NCBI RefSeq assembly: GCF_910592395.1
Contig: NC_088311.1
Location: forward strand, 3,598,501 to 3,662,500
Direction of reading: 5' to 3'
Length of the DNA: 64,000 bases
Source of the DNA: Lineus longissimus
Lineage: Eukaryota > Nemertea > Pilidiophora > Heteronemertea > Lineidae
Positions within the stretch are counted from its first letter, which is position 1. Each line of letters starts with the position of its first letter. The notes under the pieces were generated by a model. The model searched no databases. It had not been told where the DNA came from and saw nothing but the letters and a program-made list of their open reading frames with translations. Below are positions 36,678 to 49,300 of the stretch, in pieces. A program made the translations under genes and the position numbers.

Positions 36678-37081
36678 TAGTTTTGTATAAGACAGTAATG
36701 TTCTATTTTTTTGTCAGAGAGTGCCAGATTTTGGGCTTCATTAGATAGGATAGACAATGTTGGATGTGAAGTCGCTTCAAGCCTGCTGATTGCACTGCAG
36801 GTGAGCAGTGCAAGGACTGAACAGTGTTCATCATGATAAGACTTCCTTCACTTGCCCTTCACTCCTCCGAGAGCATACAACCAACAACTTTCCACCAATG
36901 TCTCCTGTCTCTGGCGATCCTCTCCAGTTCCGACCAAGAGTGACCAATGGCCTTCCTGTCACTCTTGAGGTCCCGTCGCCAGGACATGCATGAATCTCGT
37001 TAGAGTACCTGGTTCTCTTGTCACCTTCACAAAGAATCAACAACCTACAATCCATGTTAATATAAACAAATGCGTTTTATT

Positions 37082-40000
37082 GTATCAATAAATGCATACA
37101 CATTCGCATCCATTTGGCAAACCTGTGAACCTGTAGGTCATCAATCTAAACACTGGAGATTTACAAAATATTGGCTAGATCCTATAAAACTACTCACCAG
37201 TGATAGAGATTAGCACAACAGGTTTATTTTTACAAAAGAAGATCATAATCTCAAGCTGAAGTCAAATTTCTTTAATCATAAACATTTGTGGCCCATCCAG
37301 AAAGCCCAGCCCACATCTTCTGCGTTAAAGGCCCAATTTTACAAAAAGTTTAGGAAAACATTTCATATGAATTCAACATTACGGTCATTTTTGACATTAC
37401 AGCAATGAAAGAGATTCTGTTCTAGAAATAAGGCTTTGCATCAAAGACAAATATTTCAATTATGCAAGTATTTGTGAACATGATCAAATTAAGTGCCCGC
37501 ATCAAATTAGCAGTTTAGGCCTACTTATTCAAAGACCTTGAATGACAACCCAATATCTACAGATCTCATAAGTCTCTGCTAAAACTTTCAATAAACTTCA
37601 TTTGAAGACATAATGATAGAAGACATAGTTGTCTCTGCTCAAAGTGATTAGCACAATGCAATTGGGACATTTTATCAAAAATTCTAACACAAGAACTATA
37701 TCAACATGTGGAATTATCAAACTGTTGAAATGAAAATCTACTTCTCCTTCCAAAGAAAAGGATACTTCTTAAAAATACATGTATACCAATAGCATTTTGG
37801 TTCGATGATTTACTCGTTATTTGCATCCATCATTCGCATTCACTCCATAAGCTATTAATAAAGAATCTAATAAATATATTCTGTAGGAAGAATATGTCCC
37901 AGTATCAAACATACATATTCATCTATAGCACAAGCACAAAGAAATGACACTCACTCAAGGTAAGAGAAATTGGGGGTGTTGGTTTCAACATGACCCACAG
38001 ATGGTCTCAGGGTATCATCGTGGAATACTTTGCCTTTTTACAGACAGAAATTACCACTTTCCATGCTAAACTGTTTTAAGTTTTCATGCTATTGCAGTTA
38101 TCAGAACAGCAAATTCTCAGATAAAAACTCTCAACGATAGAGATGCATTGTGGGAAAGTTTCCAAGAAATAATCTCGGTCCAAAACGTGCCGTGGTTCAA
38201 AACCAAACCTTGTCTACAACTAAAACTTGACAATGAATAAGGTGAGAAAATATTGTGTCTACATTTTATTTTGACAATAAAATGCAGATTAAAGGCCTGG
38301 TTCCGCGTTTGCAGCAACACTACGCTTGGACACAGCAGTTATTTGCTGATGCAGTGGCTGTCTTGTGATGTTCTGTGTCCCACCAACCTTGCCAGTGGCT
38401 CATTTGAAATACCAAAAACCCGCTGGTTTCCAGGGCGGTGACAGTAGCGTAAGCATGCGAAAGTGGAATCAGGCCTGAACTCAAAAAAAAATCTTATTAA
38501 TTCAAACTGCTATATACATTAATGGTGTCACATAAAACCAGCCTCAGATCAACTGTTAACAAAGTCGGAAACAGCTAGTTTTGTATGCAAACAGGCCTGC
38601 CCCATACTTGAGCACACAAGTATATAAAATGGTGGGGAGACCTGGAAAATGAGTAAACATTACAATCTCAAGTTTTACTTCAATATTAGTAGAATGCAAG
38701 AGAATCAACTCCTCCTTTAAATATACTACATGTAGACTTGGCTCCTTAAGCGGACAATTAATAAATAGTATTCATACCGAATAACAAGATAAAAATGGGC
38801 GAGATTCATTAAACAATTATGGTTTTAGCTGAAACATGCACAATAAAGTTACCCCTTTCCCTCTCTATATGCAGGACAATATTTAATTTGGCACACTACA
38901 TGAAATTGACATCTGAATACTTGAGTTAGACTGCAGGCAGACTTTAAAGAGAACACTGCAGCATCCTCATCTGAGTTCGGAGTAATTTCAATTCAAAATG
39001 GAGGCAATGGGTGATATGAATAAAGACCAACAAATGCTTTTATCTAAAACTCCATGTACATTTACACAAGGCCTCTCTGTACAAAATTGTAGTAAAAGCA
39101 TTTACATGTACTTGTCTTTATTCATATCGCCCAATAACATTTCCCCTTTGATTGAGGTTGTCCTCGAAGGAACAAACTCCGGCATCTAAAGTGAGATTCA
39201 ACTCCTCAAACTGACATGTAAAACATCCTGCAATAAAAACTCTAGTTTTGTGGAATCAACCTCTTTGAGAATTTTCCCTCTCCGACAGTGAGATAAGGCA
39301 ACGACTAAACCTGGAACTGCCATAATTGTGCATTTTGACACTTCACAACCAAACTACACACATCTCTAGCCAATAAGTTACCTAGACACTATAATATTTA
39401 CAACTTTTTCTTCACATATTATGACAAGAGATAACCCTCATCTTTAGCACTTACGTTTAAAAGTTAAAAATATTTAGCCGTAACAGTGAAACCGATTTTC
39501 CTAAACTGTTACCTGCTGAAAAGCGAGATTCAAGACCTTAACCTGTCTTTTCATTGAGTAACCTCTTGTTGAGTCTCAAACTGCTTTCATGAACATAGCC
39601 AACAATTCAGCAATTCTAAACTATACAACGATCGATCAATCTCTCATTATGTTCAAAATATGCTCACAGAACAAATTTGTGAATATCTGAATTTGAGAGA
39701 AACAGTTAACTTTGAACGTTACTTCCAGAATACAGAACCAATATGGAGTTGTAAACAAATTTCATGGGAAATTTAAAACCTGTACAAATAAAGGTAATAC
39801 ACAGATTCTAACTTATGAGCATTTGGTTTTAAATCCTTGGGGCTGACAGGTCAAATAAACTTTCCCGAATAAGGCCAAAGCCCATCACTCCAGCAATAAT
39901 GTTTGTGATGTGCATTCGGATCCTCTTTTGAAAAGACCCCTTACCCCCAACGCACAAATGAAAGTGAACCATTTCTCTGTAAACACCATATGAGACACTT

Positions 40001-40301
40001 TGTGTAAAAACTTCCAGAGATGCAATCTGAAATCAGTGTACTTATGTCTGACCGCATAATGCTGATGATAAATCTCAAACAATAAACATGACAATATTTA
40101 GTAGGCACAGTAGTGGTGAGACTGATTTTGTATAAAGGTTTAAGATTCTATCAAATACATTCTCTTCAAAAAAGTAACTATCCACTTTCATGCTTCTAAT
40201 GTACATTTTGTAACAAGTTTGCCATAATAACTGCAAAGATGTACAATATTCTATAAGAACACAGAGAAAATTCTGGCAAAGTTGGCATAAAATGACATGT
40301 A
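37082..40301 (-). other. Probable long 3' UTR of the MuSK-like gene
   Basis: This 3.2-kb AT-rich stretch follows the receptor stop codon and holds no supported exon on either strand. A minus-strand AATAAA at 37076-37081 is a candidate end, about 400 bp from the poly(A) signal of convergent PSMG3. Several other TTTATT strings occur, so shorter forms are possible. A MITE lies inside at 39005-39136. Confidence 0.4.
39005..39136. mobile_element. Short MITE, copy 1 (CAATGGGTGATATG family)
   Basis: The left end CAATGGGTGATATGAATAAA is mirrored by TTTATTCATATCGCCCAAT at the right end, about 132 bp overall. The interior has CTAAAACTCCATGTACATTT and GGCCTCTCTGTACAAAATTG. A second copy at 59329-59453 has the same ends and the reverse-complemented interior. 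No open frame and no clear target duplication are visible. Confidence 0.8.
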
Positions 40302-43300
40302 CTACTGTCTATGGTTGTGGTTCTCATACACTTTGTTCGTTTTATTTGAGTACTCTTCCACAAGTGCTTTGAGAGATCGATGCAGTGTCTGGAATGATGG
40401 CCGTGAACTAGCTTTCCTGTGCCAACAATGTTGCATCACTTCACAAATTTCTTGTGAGGTGTCCGGTGGTGGTGACATCGTACTACCATCTTTAACAAAT
40501 TTTATCACTTCTTCGTGTGACATTTCAGAGTACGGCTGCTGTGCGTATGAAAATATCTCCCATAACACGACTCCGAAAGACCACACGTCCGATTCCACAG
40601 TGAATTTATTATAAAGCACAGCTTCAATTGGAGTCCATCGGATGGGGATGGCATCATGCTCATCCCCAATATAATAATCACCGTTCTCTATCGATCTCGC
40701 AAGTCCGAAATCAGAAATTTTGACAATCAGATTTTCGCCGACTAGGCAGTTTCGTGTAGCTAAATCTCTATGTACATATTTCTTCCCAGCCAAATACTCC
40801 ATACCGGCAGCAACTTGTAACGAAATATTCAACTGGTCTAAATATTCTAACTTTGTTAAAATATGGTTTGATGGTATCAAATCTGTCCCACTGTCGGGCG
40901 ATGTATTATTATTATCTGGACTACACAATTTTAGGAAACCATGTAAGTCTCCGCGACTCATGAATTCAAACAATAAGCAGAGAGGTTTTCCTATTGCACA
41001 CACACCTAATAACTTCACAATATTCGGATGATAGAAATCCGCCATTAAAGAAGCCTCCCGCTCAAAATCCAAATGCAAATCCTCTGTTGCGTCCTCTTTT
41101 AACATTTTTACCGCAGCAAGCGTCACATCCTCACCTTTAAGTAAACCACAACAACTCGCTTGAAAAACTCGACCAAATGCACCCTGCCCTATATCACGGA
41201 TATAAACAATATCATTCCTAGAGTATTCCAGTGCCTCTAATTTGGGATTCAAGAATGACATGGGTGCCGCTAACTCATAAATGGCATTGCTTGGCAGCCG
41301 CGATAAGTCTATATCCATGTCGTCTTGATTAGTGACGTTGTATTGAAGACGTCGATCTTGTAGATAGAGACGGTGGCACAGCACTGTGATCAAGATGACA
41401 ATTCCAATTGTCAGGACCGAGACCAGAGTTATTATGACCAGTGAGACTAAGTCAATTGATAGTCCATTGCCCTTTGCTAGCACAGGGTCTTCACTTACTT
41501 CCCCAGTTGTGATGTTCGCATCTGAAACGAATTTAGCAGAACAATGAGCAAAGAAAGGCAGCCACAGCTGGCGCGGGAGGAGGCAAAGGTCACAAAAAAG
41601 GGGGTTTTCATGCAGATTGTGGACACACAAACTGAAAATACTAGTCTACTTCACCTGAAGCTTGGGCACCTGAAGAGCTTAACCGGATTTTTGGCGTATC
41701 CTTCTTCATACCAGTCTACTACCCTTGCTTTAACCAAGTTACTTGTGAAAACCCAGGTAAAAGGCATCACAGAACAGAAAATAATACGCACCACACTTGG
41801 GGATATCACATGACTGCCATCTAATATTGATATCCATTGTGTAACACCAGGGGGCCTCGTGTTCAGACCCCGGGTTACGGCAATAGTTATATGAGTTCTC
41901 GAGCTCTGGGAAGATCTCTGGAGGTCGTCGATGAAGATGTGGAGTACCTGCCTCCCATGTTTGACATGCAATGCCATCCTTTGTAACGTTGACAGTTCCA
42001 ATGTAGTACTGCCCAGTGCCTTTATAGCAAGTACCTGAAATGAAGAGAACACACATAAAGAGAAGATAAAAGAAGGGCAAGTTGGAGTCAGTGGGTCAAC
42101 TACCCTGGTACTAATGCATAAATAGGCAATGGAAAGGCAGCAATAAGGCACCGTGGAATTGTCTGCTTGCAAAGGGAGATGATAACATGATAGTGGGTAA
42201 AGTAGGAAAATGGAATCCTGTTGGGGCAACTCGTACCCGCAGCTTGCCTGCTAGAAATTCAGCAATGCTTCCAGCCAGCGCTGGCGCAGTGAGCTGCCCA
42301 TCCCTGTGCCAAGATATCCAAGTGATGATCCTGACCTGGCCTCTGGTTTCAAGCTCTTTTCTACTCACTTGTCTTAAGATCTGGCCGGTTTTCATACACT
42401 TTTACATTCGTACAGTTCTCAGAAGAATTATGGCGACTGGGTAGCGTCGCGCAAACAGGAAGACTGAAATGTCCACTGGAGCTGATGTAGATCCCATTGT
42501 TGATGTTGTCCGCTAGGAGGAGCCACTCTGAGAGACAATACAGATCTTTGACGGCATAGCAGTGTTCCCTGAAAGCAGTTATACAATACAAAGGACCTGA
42601 CAGAGTGAGGCGTGATGGTGGTGATGGGGTCATATGATCAAGGGGTGGTGGATTCCATTCCCAGCCTGGCTGATTCCCCGTCTGGTCTATGTCCAGTTTG
42701 AGCTTTGTAACTGCCACAAGACACCCAAGAGAGCCTTTGTTGTGACAGGGATAGTAGCAGGTACATGACTTGGCCAAAATATCCACATACTACATACACA
42801 TCAAATGACTTTTTAAAGTACATATAACTGAAAATTCCAACTTTATTTTAACGGCATCTTGGGTGCGAAAGCAAGAACCACTAGGAAGGGAGACAACCCT
42901 ACATTGGTTGCAGCAGTTTTTTTAACAAGCTTTTGTTTCCTTTCTAGGAAGAAATGTTGATCTTATAACTGATATTTTTTTCCTAGACCATAGTAAACTT
43001 GCCTAAAGATTAGGTCGCAAAATCCCTTCTTGGAATGCGAGATCCCAAGGGCCCCCTACCTCAACCTGACACTGGTTGAGTAGCCAAGGAATGTCTCCAG
43101 CTGGGGGGGGCTACATGTGCATTACAAGTGAACGGCGATTAGTCAAAATCACCAGCAGGCCGTTTTGGAATGTTGAATATGAAATATTTGGCCAGTTGTT
43201 TTTTAACTACTGTAATTTGACAGATTTATGGAATCATGCCTATTGTCTAACAATCCGAACTTTCGTAAATCTCAAAATATTTTTGGCTTTATAACGTGGA

Positions 43301-46300
43301 AACTTTTTTAGATATGAGGAAAATACCAAAGAGAAGTCAACTGAAATATTCATAGTCTCTAAAATGAGTAGTCATCCTATCTATCATTTTGTTTAACGGG
43401 TACAGAAGGGTCAGGCAGGCATCTTATTGTAGCACTCAATGCTCTATTGTAGCACTCATATGCACATGATTCTTATCAAATCTACGTCTCATCGTGGTGA
43501 CCACATACCTGCATATAGGCGCCGGTACAGGGTTACCTCGAGTTATATCACAGTCAGGAAAGGCATAATGACACAGCATCTTCTCGGCAGGTCCACGGCA
43601 TGCCATGTCGAAAGTGGAGAGCATCTCTTCCCATAAACCTTTAACAATACTCTCGTGTACTTGTTCGGGGTTATCGTAGGACGAGTTGAAAAATACTGAT
43701 CGATTACCAATGTATTGTTGGCACATTGACCCGTTGTAAGGAGCGCAGAAACCAACAGGTCTGAAAAATAGAGACAGATGATACATGTAGTTAGAATATC
43801 AGTGTTTGAGAATATCATTACTTGGCAATCTGTAGAAATAGAATAGTAACTGATATCATAACAAATTGGGGGCAGATCACATCTTATGCCTTTAAGCATG
43901 TTGTTCCCAACTGGCATACCAAACACCGCCCACACAAGTAAGAACAATGGTCTTCTTATACCAAAACTTGTGAGTGCCATGCCACTAAAACACAATACTC
44001 TGCACACATGTTATATACTCCCCATAACCCTAGGCAAAATACTTTTCTTGAATAGGGGGAAGCATTCAATTATGAAGAAATATATACATTTTCATATGAA
44101 TAGTTTGAATCGGTGTCTTTCAGTTCAAGAAAGTTTTCCTACTACACTGACAGATTTGTTTTGCCACATTTATTTATTGGATCTTTGGTGGATAAGATCC
44201 AATCGGACGCACCCTCTCCTTCACCTCTCGACACCACGTCCCTCCCCCTTTCCATGCGGCTGGTATACATGCTTTGCCCAGCCTCATCTCTCACATGCTG
44301 CTGTTAAGTCATCAACAGTGGACCTGCACATGCACAATCTATGTGTAGATGGCACCACTGCATAAGAACATCTCCAGCAAGAATTTCTGTGGGTTTTTCA
44401 CCGGCTTTGTAGGTATTTCACCAATTCAAAAAACGTTCTTCCATTTCGAGTTTGTATATGAAGAAAACAATGTAACAAATTATTACTGTGACACCTTTAC
44501 CACTTGATCAAACCCTTCCTCTGCTTTAAGGACACTTACTTTTTACTATCTGGTTTTTGAGTAGCAGGTTTCTCAGAAGGTTGTGGTGGTTTCACTGGAG
44601 GTACAGGGCCTTCTGTCGGCTTTGGCTTGCCCTCGTCTTTTGGTAGCTCCTTTGTAGGGGGCGTATCTACTGAAAGACAAAAATACAAAGAAGACATTAG
44701 TCATGTCAGAAAATGATGAAGTGGCCTTCCGTCAAGTCGTTAAGTGTGCAGAGCAATACATTCTTGAAAATAATCTGAAAGATGAGGGAGGTCAGAGGCA
44801 TATTGGTTAAGAACGCCAGGTTCATACTCAGGAGGTCATGGTTTCAACTCGGAAGAATCACCACTGTTTTGTCTTACCCCAAAGCCTACACTGCTTCATC
44901 CTTCATTATCCCTAAACATGCTGAAGACAAGACTAGAGCGAAGACCTGAAAGCTTATTTATGAACGGAACTGTATGATCTGGATCAGCCGGTGACTCAGT
45001 GATCATTTCTGAGCAAGCATAATTGATGCTGACTAAAATCTGCAGCAATACACCAACTATCCAATGGCAATGACTTGATCAATAGTGACATTGTAACTGA
45101 ATAAACTTTCTGCAGATATGATTTTGATGAATTCAAACAGTGTGATACCTCATATTTCATTGTTATGTGCCTCACTCTGACCTCTTTTGAACTCCCAACT
45201 GTTGAGTTTTCAGTTTAAGTAGCAAAGTACCAGAAAAGGCTCCATTCTCAGTCAGAATAATACGAACTGAATGGCGCTTGCCACTCCTTTTCTCATGGTG
45301 ACTATCCATGCTTGAAACTTTGGCTTCAAGAACACCCCATTTCCATCAGTAACATTATGGGAGGGCTGTACTTGCCCCGGGGTCGGAGATGGGCCGGAGA
45401 ATTTGTTATGATTCTGCTTCAAGTGGACAGTGAAAATCACAATCATAATTTTTTACTTCATCTCGAAATAAAGCATTTTGTTCACCCAAATATTCCGCTC
45501 ATGTATGACTTGGAATTGGAGGGCTGTACTGTCCCCAAGCTACAGACGTGCCAGCCCTCCCACTAGAAATTCTTGTCTGTTGTCATAATTGTTATCGTAA
45601 TTAGACCATGTGTTTTTTCTGCATCACTCCCGAATCTTTTACTGATTGGTTGAGCTCATCACTTGGAAATAATCAAAGCTGCAAACTTTTCCTATAACCG
45701 ACTGCAAATCCTTTTATTCTTATGAATCAATTTCCAAGACATTTCACTGGTGATCACTTCCGAGGAGACAGCTGAGTGAAGTTGGCTAAACTAAGTTGTC
45801 CTACCCCCCCCCAATCTTAATCCTCCCCGCAGAACCAGTTTGGGAGGAATTGATGAGAAGGCAATTATCAGAGACTTTCATTGGTAAATGGCTTCAGACT
45901 ATCCATAAAAATGTTCTAGAGCTCCCCCCCTCCACACAATTCACTTTTTAAAAAAAGCTTATTCTTGGACTGTTAACTCATTTACGCCAATGTAAATCAT
46001 ACGAGATCGGAGTGAGTGCACTAAGTGAGTCATTGGATCATCTTGAACATTGTCAAAACCAGGATATACACGCACTATCTGCCATATATTGCACAGGCAA
46101 CTCTATTGTAAAAGGCTTCTTGGCCCACAACCAAAGGCTGAACAAACAAATTCAAAGTTTCTGACAATTTCACAGAATTTTCATGCATGATTATGAGTTG
46201 GATGTATTCAAACTGTAATAGTTCTTGAATTTTAAGTTTAATAATTTTGAAATAACATATTCATCCACTGTAAACGCCTCTATTTTTATGAGCCTAATTT

Positions 46301-49300
46301 TCGCGAGTTTCACAGCATTTCTCAAGTGAAGCCTTATTTACACTTTGGGTTGGGGGTCTTTTTGACAAAAACGCTGAATTTGCTTCCCTTTGCCCAAATG
46401 ACCCGAATGTACCATCAACATTGTGATGGACAGGAACTGGTGTCAGTGCCCTGTTTAGGAACATTATGATCCCAACAAAGATACCAATGAATACTATACA
46501 ATATGATATCACAGCACATGACAATCACTATACAAAAATCAAACTCTCTCAATAAAATTTGAACAAAGTTATATTGAAAAAGAACATTTTTTGCTATTTC
46601 TAGGTTATTGTATATTACACACTATACATGTAGTTACCAATAGTTTTCTAACACAAGAGCAGCATACTTATAGGCAATTTATTTTCAATCTTAAAACGTT
46701 TTTGGTCAATAACGGGGGTTCTTGCGTTTTTTCTCCTTGTGACTCTCAAAAGCGAGAAAACTGATACAGAGGAGGGTTAGGCACGGATTAAGCACGTCCT
46801 GGTATGTCTCTTGAGCACACAAGTCTATACTGCAATGATCTTGAAACCGTTACAAAATTACTTTTGACCCAATTCAAACAAAGGGAAGCATTCCAGGGAG
46901 GTTTCGGCCAACCCATTCACATGACCCACACCAAGACAATGTTTAGTTTACCCAACCCTTTGCAGATGATGCAGAGAGCAACCTATTGTCTCGTATATGC
47001 AGGAAGATAGAGAAATCAAACGTTTCAGGAGTAATGTGCACGACTGGGCTGTTCGAAATACCCAAGTTTTGAGAGCAATAATCGATAATCCTTGATCCAG
47101 CATGTATGTTGAAACAAAATGAGAAGATGAGGTACCAGTAAATCAAGACCCCACCTTTTGTGCCATCGAGTTCCATTATGGTGGACGGCGATGACCATTC
47201 TGTCACTGCCAACACAGCTTCATCGGCCAAAATATCTTTACCATGCTCTGCAGAGGAAGGAAGGATAAACTTGTAGAAGAGCGACAGAGAGTTGGGGTGC
47301 TACAGATCAGGACGGGTGTATGGTAGTAACAAGCTTGAAGACAAATAATTTCCTCAGAGCAGATGAACTTCCATCTTGAAATACATTATCACTACCTGCA
47401 GGCACCCCAACCCCCATGGTGTGGCTTTTCAACATTTGTTGGTGACGATCACCTCTGGTGGTCGGCATCAAAACCTCCAGGGGGTTACTAGGGTTCCTCA
47501 GATCTAGTTGACAATATGCTTGTATTCTCTTTGGTTGTCATGGCAATTGCCTCTCTATGAGATTAGCTGTGACCTATTCATGATTTGACCTACTGACATA
47601 ATGAGGACAGTTCCTCAAGAATCAGGAAGATGGTTCGTTGGCCTTCCATGGACGAATCATGATTTTCATTCAAGTCCAATGAATCTCTATGAGCCAGTAA
47701 AATCGCACTGATGGCTTGCTTCTTTATTTTTCAAGGGGGCAGGAACAATATCTTTCAATCAGCAAAACAACTTCGAATTACATGTAACAGCTGTCCTCTA
47801 GACAATTTCAGTCGCATCTCGGTCACCCAGCGATAAGCAAAGGATACACCAACCTATTCAAAATGTCATCCAGGACATTGCACCAAAAAACGTTTGACAA
47901 TATTCACATAAATTAACCTACCATGCCATTTCTATTCTTATTCAACCAAAATGCATCATTTTTTTATCTAAAATCTGCAGACTGGTCACACTCTGAATTC
48001 CAGGAACGTCCTACAGGCCCAACACCCGAAAAATAACATCAACAGTCTAAATGTTTTTCATAACGTTTTTCACTTTCTGTGATTTGGCAATACTGCCCAA
48101 AGGGAAAATTCCTCCAAATCGCTATTCACGACCCCACGACTTGTTCAATGTTTATGTAAGCCTTGCATATCGTTTTTGGGTCATTTTCTCACAAGACACC
48201 GACATGACCGATCGCACTTCTGAAGAATCGAAGAATTGTGTTTTCGACAAATGACGTTGTGTTTGCACTTGTGAAGGGGCGTGCAAGATCAGACTAAAAG
48301 ATTACACATGTGAAAAGCAAATAGTTCAACATACATGGCGCCACCTTGGACCACAGCCCGAGGGAGAAGCGGTCGCAGTACTGAGGTGCAGTCCCGACCC
48401 ACCACGGTGATGCAGGAGCATCCAAAGTGGCAGAGAAATATTTTGCTTCAATTTTTTAATCAAAATAGAGATTGAAAGGGCCCTGGCAATTTGCCCTCAT
48501 CCACCCCAAGGACAATTCTCCAAGGACTATCTGACCCCCTATGGTAAAATCAACCCGGAAAATTCATCCCTACATGTATCATCCTCCTTGGATAATTTAT
48601 CCCATAAGACAACGTATCCCACAATTCGTCTTCACAAGACCTATTCGTTGAAACATTAAGAACTCAGTCATAACTGATTAAATCCTTGGTTGATTTTTAG
48701 GCACATCTCTCAAAAGTCCAAAAGGGTTAATTCAAGCTGTGAAGATTCTGTGTGGGTTGAACATGAAAGTTATAATACTACTCCTCATTCATGACATCGT
48801 TTTTATAATAGCTCATCTGAATATGAACAACTCCTCACAAACAAGTGTCCTCTCCATGATAGACCAGGTCAACGCTATCCGGGTCTTAGCAATAACCCTT
48901 GTCAGAATGCACAGCAAATACCACAGTGGTGCTCAAACTCTATTCATTCAGTTCTTCGATGAACTAAAAATATTTTTTAAATATACAGAAAGAAGAAATG
49001 AAATGTAATGTTTTTGAAGTTGTTTCCATGTGATTTTGAGAAATATGGAGGAAAGCTTCCAGCTACATAAAAATCTGACCCAAAATTGTCCACTTCACCC
49101 CTTAAAGAAGGACTGTGTTTGTCTCAAGTAAATGCTGGGCCAGCACATAACATCTCAGTAAATCAAAGTAATAAAGAAGTGTGGCCTCTAGACCTACAAA
49201 CACAATCCTTGCCAGAAGGTATTATCATTCTTTCTCTAACCCACCATAGGCCCACACAAAAGGAACCACCAAAGGAAAGCATTGCCTCGCACAAGTACAG

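Noticed and set aside
41651-42229. 192-codon minus-strand frame over the kringle exon
   Set aside because: It is a shadow frame; the kringle is encoded in the other minus-strand frame at 41792-42034 with all six Cys.
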